Source of the DNA: Gryganskiella cystojenkinii
Lineage: Eukaryota > Mortierellomycota > Mortierellomycetes > Mortierellales > Mortierellaceae
NCBI GenBank assembly: GCA_015852425.1
Contig: JAAAIG010000902.1
Coordinates: 1 to 15,139 of the forward strand
DNA length: 15,139 bases
Direction: 5' to 3'
This document shows, in pieces, positions 8,301-15,139 of this stretch; position 1 is the stretch's first letter; each line of letters opens with the position of its first letter. The translations under genes and the position numbers were made by a program. The notes under the pieces are model-generated. The model was given only the letters and a program-made list of their open reading frames with translations. It did not search any database and was not told the origin of the DNA.

Positions 8301-11300
8301 CTCTGCAAGCTTGGAGCTGCCGGCAGTGGTCTCCCCATGCACGACGGCAAAGGTACAACTGCCACTCCTTTCATCAAGGGCCTTCGCCATGTGAACGTAA
8401 GTCATATGTCGGTTCAACTCTAAGATCTCTATTCCACTCATGCACTACTAATTGTCTTCTTAACAATTGACAACTTGATCGTAACTAGAAATCAGAGGAC
8501 AAGTCGTTTGCGATCGAGAAATTGCGGTATGTGTGTCTGCTGAACGTGGATCGGATTGCGACACCAGAGGATGGTGCCACGGTCTGGGGCACAAGCATTG
8601 GATATCTCATCGAGACATCGAATCACCCTGCGCCATCGACCAGGATCAGAATGCAGGCGTGTGACGCCATCTCGGATATTATTATTGCGGCCATGGCGCA
8701 TGCGGAGCAAAATTCGATGGCCAAGCAAGAGGAGACCCAGATGCGAGTCATGAAGAACCTGCGCGAGCTGATTCAAGGTCACCCTAATGCCCTCATAGAG
8801 ATTCAACGCATGGGCCTTGAAACGCTAAACAAACTTCTTCAGACCTCAGGCCAGTCCTTGTCTTATGGGTGGGGCATCATCTTTGAGATGATCCAGAGCT
8901 CGATCGGAACACCAGCCTCCAAGACCGTCCCAGAATCGTCTCCAGAACCAACTGAATCCTCCGAAGAGGACTCATCAGCGCAGTCAGTCGTGACCCAGAA
9001 ATCAACAGGACTCGTTCGGATCGCCTTCCCTTGCCTGCAATTGATCTGCACCGACTTTTTGTCCCTGCTCAACGCCAAGAACATGCAGTTATGTATCGAC
9101 ACCTTGGCTGCTTTTGGACACCAGACTGAGGATCTCAACATTGCGTTGACGTCTGTTGGACTGCTTTGGAACATTTCTGATTTCATCCAGCAAAGCCTCC
9201 GTGACCTGAAGCAAGGAGATACCCCACAGAGTACTGCCGATGAAACAACATCAGGCGCTGTTGACGATATCGTGCAGCTCTTCCCAGAGCCTGACCTCTC
9301 TTACAACAACCTCAGTGGATTGTGGATGCTTCTCCTCTACAAGATTTCGACGCTCTGCTCGGATGTCCGGCCCGAGGTCCGTAACGGTGCTATTCAGACG
9401 CTACTCCGAACCATCCAGATCAATGCCGCAGGACTGAGCATGCGAGCCTGGCGCCAGTGTGTCTGGAAGATTTTGTTACCCTTGTTAGACAGCATTCAGG
9501 CGGCATCTTGCAGGAAGGTCGAGGAGGTCCCTGAGCCTGTCAACACTGGAGCCTTTGTCATGCGTAACGATTCGCCTTCGAAGCAGTGGGACGAGACCCA
9601 TGTGCTGTTGTTCAGTGGCCTCTCGGATGTTTTCCAAAACTTTTTCTTGCAGCTGATCCGTCTGGATGATTACCTGGAGGCTTGGGTCTTCTTGATGGAG
9701 CATCTGGAGACTGCCTCCTTGTTTTCGTCACCCGATGTGGCGATTGCAGCTTTGAAAGGAATCCAGACCATGATGAAGTTGCCTGCGGCCGACGGAGTTA
9801 ACTCTGGTGCAGGTTCACTGTCCGAGCAAGAACGCGAGAAACGCCTGTCCCGCCTCTGGGATACTGCCTGGGCTATTTGGGAGCGTATCGGATGTGCAAT
9901 TGTTAACCGTGAGCCCTCGGTTGGCACCAAACGCGCAGATTATCATGCCAATGGCAGAACAATGACTGTGCATTTTACTCAAGAGACCCTGACGGAATAC
10001 GTCAATATCATGCGCGCTCTTTACCCGATCTTACAGCCCAAGTTTGAGTTGAAGGATCTGAGAGCCTTCTTGGAAGTGGTGCACCTGGTGCTCATCTTTG
10101 ATGCCAGTCCTGTATACAGACCCGATGTCGATTACCTCTCGCCTCTCCAACTGGCCATCCACGATACACTGATGCTTTTGGATCTAAGCACGATCAGCGG
10201 TGGCCCTGCGTCTGTCTTGGATCATCTGGCGAGTCAGTTCATGCTTACATTCGAGAGTGACTTTGGACCTGCGGGTGGATATTCCAACACGCCCGTGAAC
10301 ACGACCGGACCTGTGCGACCCACTTACATCGCTCTCTGCAAAGTGACTGTGACCAGGATCGTGTTTTTGTTGGAGAAGTTCCAACGCGATAAGGGTATTT
10401 ACACAGATGGTGTTTACGCTAAAGTTCTCAAAGTAAGTTGCATCTGAAATAATGAAGACTCTTGTTGAACTATTGTTATGTTCGAGTTACTAATTGTTAT
10501 GTTTATTGGGGATGTTTTTTTTTTCATAATTGCTTTTAGTCCTTTGGCACAGCGTTGCGGTTACGATACAACTGTCCTCCTTCTTACAAGCATGTGGACG
10601 ACGTACCGCTCTGGAAGATCGCCACCACGGCCTTCTTGGAGTGCATCAAGACTGGAATCAGTGTTGTGGAAGGTCTCGAAAAAGGTAAGAGTATTCTTCT
10701 GGTAGTTTTGAACCAATTGACAGGTAGTCAAGTCGTAACAGTTGCGCTGACAAAGCTTGCCTTTTTTCATTGATAGACCTCTCGGATAGCCGATTCTTGG
10801 AGATTTGGCAGGAGCTCGTCGTTTTGTGCCGAGGCACCATGGCACCTGCTCTGTAAGTTGTCTTTTCAGAACCGACAGGAAAAAAACGACTTTTTAAAGA
10901 CCTTGCCAATCTGACCCACATTTTTGTTTTTGTTTTTGTTTTTGTTTTTTTGCGAATAGTCCTATTCCGTTGGCAGAGATGTCGCTCAAGAACCAGGCGT
11001 TGGACGAATCATTTGATTTGGTCTTCCTGCATGGACTGAAGACCAAAGTGTTTTTCCGGATGGGTTATCGCCGTGTTCCTCTCGAGGTGTTGAACGAGCT
11101 GGTTCAGATCCTTGACCACGCTGCCAACCTTTATATCCTGTCAACGAAAACACCTCTCGCCACGTCCCTGTCCGGAGGCCCACCCTCAAGGTCTTCTTCT
11201 TCGAACGGCTTGAGCAAAGAGTCAACAGCGGCAGAGGATGCAGGGTTGGATATTATTCAAGGCCTTGGTATTACTTTACATTCGACTGCCAATACCATGG

Positions 11301-11921
11301 TTCCAGTCCGTCGAGAGAGGTTTGCGTTCGGATCGCTCGAGATACTCTTTGATTTGTGCACCTCCGAAACGGCGGGATCAGGAACGACGACGTTGGGTAA
11401 ATCAGAGGCTGAGATCCGTCACCGAACCGCTGCAGTGGCCACGCCTGTTTTGATGCAACGTTGTCATGGATTACTGGACGCCTACAGTGCCGACCAGGCT
11501 TTGCTGGGCAAGTGTCCGTTCCCAAGGTTGCGTCATCAGGAGATCTCATTAGTCTTGCAAAGATTGAACGATCTCAGACTTGTTTCCGGTATCTTGCCTT
11601 TTAACAAGGATGCCTCACCCTCAGCAAACCAGCAGTCCAATGACACATACCCCATTTGTAAGTCCACAGAAATGTAAATTAGACCATGGATTGATCAGCA
11701 ATCATTGCCATAACTAACGGAGGTTTCCTCCCCTATCTTCCCTTTCTTTGCAATGATAAATAGCCGCCTTGAAGCAATCGGCTCTTGCTGGACCAACGGC
11801 ACATCTCTTTTATCTGTACGAATCTCTGACAGAAGCGATGTATTGTCATGATCCTGAGGTCTTGTTGTTGCTCAAGGCCTGTCTCCAAACAGCTGGTCGA
11901 TCCCTCGGTCTCGTCAAGTAG
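5311..11921 (+). CDS. MON2: MON2 homologue, Arf-GEF-like scaffold of endosome-Golgi traffic (14 exons)
   Basis: Large peripheral membrane protein of the Mon2/Ysl2 family. It is related to the Sec7 Arf-GEFs but lacks the catalytic Sec7 domain, and with Dop1 and the flippase Neo1 it acts at trans-Golgi/endosome membranes in recycling and vacuolar sorting. Exons: 5311-5391, 5491-5557, 5684-5808, 5909-6040, 6130-6265, 6381-6613, 6709-6849, 6933-7288, 7376-8396, 8489-10432, 10540-10684, 10777-10852, 10960-11657, 11764-11921. They join in frame to 1770 aa, close to the family's usual 1630-1720. The DCB region spans about 1-180, HUS/Sec7_N about 200-400, the Sec7-associated DUF1981-like block about 775-850 and Mon2_C the rest. 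Hallmarks include ERVCPLIIK in the HUS part, [11 protein letters not shown] (939-949) and GLLWNISDF (988-996). Intron 6 uses a GC donor; the other 12 are GT-AG, 83-126 nt. The gene looks intact. Family identity is near certain; single splice sites less so. Confidence 0.96.
6614..6708 (+). other. GC-AG intron (intron 6 of MON2)
   Basis: The exon ends ...AAG CAG and the intron opens GCAAGT, the consensus of GC-type donors, closing with ...TTTTAG. Only this junction keeps the frame (Q then HKEF, matching the family). The nearest GT (in AAGTCAG, 5 nt on) would shift the downstream frame and destroy the conserved ERVCPLIIK block. Confidence 0.88.
10921..10951 (+). repeat. TTTTTG tandem repeat in MON2 intron 12
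   Basis: Four perfect copies of the hexamer TTTTTG (10921-10944) run into a T7 tract, ending 8 nt before the acceptor at 10959. It lies wholly in the intron and forms its pyrimidine-rich tract, so it probably arose by slippage and has no coding effect. Confidence 0.85.
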
Positions 11922-12077
11922 ATGATAACACAACCAAACAACCTTTAGAAAAAAAAATTCCAGTGCAAATAAGATATTTTGGTCCGCCATTCGAATACGC
12001 TTGCAAAAAGAATATTGATTTCTCCAGAACCAGAACCAAAAGCTTTTATTTTTTTATTTTTTTATTTTATTTTTTGG
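11922..12077. terminator. Convergent 3' interval with poly(A) signals for the zinc-finger gene
   Basis: Only 156 bp separate the MON2 stop from the zinc-finger stop, so both 3' UTRs must fit or overlap here. On the minus strand four AATAAA hexamers (plus TTTATT at 12045-12050, 12053-12058, 12061-12066 and 12066-12071) lie 7-33 nt past the zinc-finger stop. For MON2 only weak candidates exist (AAATAAG near 11967, AATATT near 12010). Confidence 0.6.
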
Positions 12078-13664
12078 TTATTGCTTGTTGGGTGGATGCT
12101 TGATCTTGTTGGCAACTTGACGAGGGATCATGAGTCGAGTCATGCTCTGTTGCAATTGATCCATATCCATAGCGAACGTATTATCAGACCGGCTCGTTGC
12201 AGCAGTAGGAGAAGGAGGACAAGGAGCAGCAATGGATTTTGATGGGATACTGGTCGTGTTTATCGATCCAGGGTTGGTCCCTTCCACATCCATAGTGGAT
12301 GATCTCTCGTCCTTGCTGGAACGACGGCCTTGACTCTGATGGTGGTGATGATGATAATGGCGGTATTGCACAGGTGCTGAGGCAGGCTGTCGATACTGTT
12401 GAAAAGCCATTTGCCGGTCGCCGTGAGGTTCGGTTGAGGCAGTCGCAGCCATCTTTTTTGGCTTTGCGCCATGACCCGATCGTGTCGAGACAGAACTCTG
12501 GCAGGTTGTATCGATATCCATGGACGAGAGAGAAGTGGAGGGTGGAGGGTACTTTGCAGTTGAGGATACTGGCTTGTCCGAGTGTGCTGACGAAAGGGGG
12601 TTTGTAAAACGATCTAGGTCCATCATGTCCTCTATAGATTCCGCTGACATTATACTTGATCGTCTACGGTTTTGATTGATATGATGAGAGGAAGGAGAAG
12701 AAGCCGCCCTAGCTACCAAGAGGGCCTGTTCTCTCTTGGCATTTTGGACCCGTTGTGCCATTGGGATGACACCGGTAAAGACGATGGCGAAATTGAAGAG
12801 TTTTGGGTAAAGATGCTTGTCGATCAAATGACGGCGTCTTTTCTGGTGGGTTGAACAGACTCTTTCACAGCCATCGACAAAGCACCGGTACTGCGACAAT
12901 ATAGAAAGTCGAGGAGGTAAGTTCCGAGGAAAGAGAAGAGTAGTAAAAGATTCGCACGATCTGGAAAAAAAAAACAAATCTTACAGTCTTTTGTCCTTGT
13001 TCGCGTCGGATCTTGACCATGATGTCATGGACCTCATTCAGATGTAACTCCAACCACTTTGCACCAGGAAAGATCTTTTCGCAGGATCGACAGATATGAC
13101 GGTGGTTGGTTTCGTAATGATGTTCGTATGCAGTCGGGGTCGAGAAGGTCAGTTCTCCGTGACATTGACCTAGATGGCAGGTCTGTAAGTGTCTAATTTG
13201 CCAAGAAAGAAATCAAAAGTTGAGTCCTTCGAACAAGGCTCGATCCTCCCGTTCGAAAGATAAAAGCGAAGTCAAATGGAATTCTTTTTTTGCACATACG
13301 TCCGACTTGAGTGTGTTGTCGAGGACTCCTCCAAAGACCCGTGATCACTGCGGTACAGTTCCATTTCTGGCAGGTACGCATCCTCGTCTGTGAGTTTCAG
13401 CCAAGCAGCCTTGTATTCATAAGTACCCTCGCTGAAAAACGGGTCGTCCTGGTGTCGAGGTCGTTTTCTGAAGAATGGGAAGAGAGGATCGGGGTCGTGT
13501 TGTGTGGTTGCTCTCTGATTTTGTTGTTGTTGCTCATGACCGTGCTGATGCTGAAGCTTTGAGAGATTGGAATGATGCTGTTGCCCATTGTTGTTGGTTT
13601 CTGTTGGGGACGCTGTTGCACCAACCGTGGTGCATGTGCCAGAGTCCAGTGGGTCAATGTCCAT
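12078..13664 (-). CDS. ZNF511-like C2H2 zinc-finger protein (3 exons)
   Basis: Three exons on the minus strand, 13664-13300, 13192-12985 and 12890-12078, join in frame to 461 aa; the introns (107 and 94 nt) are GT-AG. Three C2H2 fingers follow one another with hardly any linker. Finger 1: Cys127, Cys132, His147, His152. Finger 2: Cys156, Cys159, His172, His177. Finger 3: Cys194, Cys199, His212, His217. The order, the Y-E-H-H-Y in finger 1 and the HLYP just after finger 3 match the ZNF511 family, whose biochemical role is poorly known (probably nuclear). Residues 25-55 are Gln/His/Asn-rich. The tail after finger 3 (218-461) is far longer than in animal ZNF511 (about 250 aa in total): Ser/Pro-rich, with a His tract at about 369-375 and a C-terminal leucine-patterned segment ending IPRQVANKIK. 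The start has G at -3 and G at +4. Convergent with MON2, divergent from the Crinkler gene. Confidence 0.85.
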
Positions 13665-13880
13665 GGCCCTGTGTTTCTTCTGAGGATTCTTGGTATCAAA
13701 GACGCAGGGACAAGGGACAGGGCTCTGGCCATTTTGGTCTATTTTGTGACTGTCATTGCCATGGTGGCGCGAACATTAGTCGCTGCGCCCGCTTTTTCGC
13801 TCAAAAGGACGATCCTTCGACTCCACACATATTTCGTCCCCTTTTCGCCTACTCTTTCGCCCCTCAGTCAATTCATAACC
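13665..13880. promoter_or_regulatory. Short divergent promoter between the ZNF511-like and Crinkler genes
   Basis: 216 bp serve both genes head to head. The part next to the Crinkler start (about 13790-13880) is pyrimidine-rich, as in many fungal promoters and leaders, and the start is preceded by CATAACC. No clear TATA box is seen. The Crinkler frame is open through the whole interval, with an alternative ATG at 13761. Confidence 0.45.
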
Positions 13881-15139
13881 ATGACCGACATTTACTGCCT
13901 AGTTGATGGAGACCCCTGGTCCAAGGCCTTCCCTGTTAGGGAGCCTCTCGATGACTGCACAGTTGGCCGTTTCAAAGAATGCATCAAGGAGAAAATTGCC
14001 ATAAGTTTCAGCGACGTTGATGCAAACGACCTCATCCTCTGGCGTGTAACTATCCCAATCCCCGAGAGTGAGAACCAGCAAGAAGTCTGTATCTGTCTAG
14101 ACCACCTCGCCGCCAAAGACAAGACGAACCTTACAAACCCGATGGATAGTCTCGCTGTTGCCTTAAAAGGAGCATTGTCTGAGACCATCAACATCATCGT
14201 CCAACGACAACCACGTAAATACGAACTTTTGCGATATGTCACACAATCACATGGCTTAAAATAAGCTAATCTGTACTCTTTTCTCAACGATACTCTAGTC
14301 ATAACGACATCTTCGCCGCCAAAACGGTTCATCACAACCGACCATATTGGCCAAGAACTGAAACGACTAGTCAAAGACGTGTCTCACCACCACCGCTGGC
14401 ATGTCGTAGATCAAACGAATGTAGAAGAATATCAGTCAACACAGCTGGGGTGCTTTTTCAAAGGCGTCCTGCCGTACGGTACCACGGCGCGTAGTGTTAG
14501 TCTCACGTTACTGGGAACGAAGCTTGGCAAGCAACCGTTGACGGATACGGACTGGGACCAGACAGACAATTCAAATACGGCAAACCAGACAGGAAAGACG
14601 CTGCAAGAGACCGTTAAAGACGACCTTGGGAAAAGGGCTGACCACAGCGTGGTAACCATGGTTGGTCGATCAGGCTCGGGAAAGACAGCAACAGTGGCTG
14701 AGCTTTCAAAGACGCACTTTGTGACATATTTTGTTTGTTCAGATCCTGACACCGATCAGAAGCCTGAATTCAAAGAGCACAACTTTGGTCGCCTTGCGAA
14801 GGATGTCAGGACATTATGCAATGAGTGCTCGGAACCGAAAGAGAGAGACGAGCGAATAATGCACGACGCACGCCTGAAATCCCTTGTGAGAGGAAGGGTG
14901 AAGCTCGAATACCTGGCGCGATTGCTTTTCCTACTACTACTGTTCGACCACTCCCTTGCCGGCAGGCCATCACCCGAGTATTATTTCCGTGAGCAGATTA
15001 ACGGAGGAGCCAAAACGATTACGAAGCTGGTAGACCGCCTAAAAGAGTATCAGCCCAAAGTGATCGAGGACATGTTGGAATATACGCAAGATGCGCTGGA
15101 GAGCCGGATCGAAAAACAAGGACAAGGACTGGTGATCGC
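13881..15139 (+). CDS. Crinkler (CRN)-type effector-like protein, 5' part, ubiquitin-like header plus P-loop NTPase
   Basis: Exons 13881-14214 and 14299 to the window edge (open, no stop) give about 391 visible residues. Residues 1-111 match the Crinkler N-terminal header: YCLVDGDP near the start, FSDVDANDLILWRV at about 43-56 and INIIVQRQP at 103-111, the counterpart of the HVLVxxP motif that ends oomycete headers. Residues about 112-225 form an unrecognised linker domain. A P-loop NTPase starts at about 227, with Walker A GRSGSGKT (234-241); the hydrophobic run ending in Asp328 might be a Walker B equivalent, which is uncertain. In this class the header is linked to delivery, and a C-terminal effector domain, often a nuclease or kinase, follows the NTPase; here it would lie beyond the window. 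The 84-nt intron (14215-14298) falls directly after the header motif; if retained, translation stops at 14262. In fungi such proteins may act on hosts, rivals or inside the cell; the role is unknown. Confidence 0.88.

Noticed and set aside
10478..10773. Plus-strand open frames across MON2 introns 10 and 11
   Set aside because: They are intron-exon read-through shadows of MON2 exon 11.
12891..12977. Methionine at 12977 as start of a separate zinc-finger protein
   Set aside because: These 29 codons are intron 2 sequence ending in TTGTCGCAG; starting there would leave only the third finger and lose the family arrangement.
13397..13732. 111-codon minus-strand frame overlapping the zinc-finger first exon
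   Set aside because: It is an out-of-frame shadow; only the 13664 frame splices to the fingers and preserves the C2H2 spacing.
14262..14264. TAA as the true end of the Crinkler gene
   Set aside because: A good donor (GTAAAT) and acceptor (CTCTAG) flank it, and the frame after splicing is open for 279 codons with a Walker A motif, so the stop is intronic.
1..15139. CRISPR array, insertion sequence or prokaryotic operon signals
   Set aside because: No spaced direct repeats, transposase domain or terminal repeats seen; spliceosomal introns and gene content are eukaryotic.

Overview
The window looks like nuclear DNA of an early-diverging filamentous fungus. Mortierellomycota is the best guess, with Glomeromycotina or another Mucoromycota lineage possible. 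The signs are many short spliceosomal introns (83-126 nt, GT-AG plus one GC-AG), a plant/fungus-type tRNA-Ala, fungal-style compact divergent and convergent gene pairs, and a Crinkler (CRN)-type effector gene with a ubiquitin-like header and a P-loop NTPase. That effector class is common in oomycetes, Rhizophagus, chytrids and Mortierella relatives. The taxonomic call is an inference; no marker gene was compared.

Layout: (1) 1-61, the 3' part of a tRNA-Ala(AGC) with a T-run terminator. (2) About 75-2944, roughly 2.9 kb in which I find no convincing gene, only short open frames and a possible decayed coding stretch near 1530-1758. (3) 2992-4893 (-), an intron-less gene for a protein with about seven Myb/SANT-like repeats and an apparent mitochondrial presequence. 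(4) 4894-5310, a compact divergent promoter holding a uORF, an E-box and a TATA-like element. (5) 5311-11921 (+), a complete 14-exon MON2 homologue (1770 aa as spliced here), a large Arf-GEF-like scaffold for endosome/Golgi traffic. (6) 11922-12077, a short convergent 3' interval. (7) 12078-13664 (-), a three-exon C2H2 zinc-finger gene resembling ZNF511 (461 aa). (8) 13665-13880, a 216-bp divergent promoter. (9) 13881 to the window end (+), the 5' part of a Crinkler-type gene (about 391 residues visible, cut by the edge).

The genes do not form a pathway. MON2, the ZNF511-like gene and the tRNA are ordinary housekeeping loci. The two items that stand out are the apparently mitochondrion-addressed multi-Myb protein and the Crinkler gene placed directly against housekeeping genes, with its only visible intron exactly at the header/NTPase boundary. 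All exon models were derived by eye from splice consensus, frame continuity and family resemblance; none is supported by transcript data.
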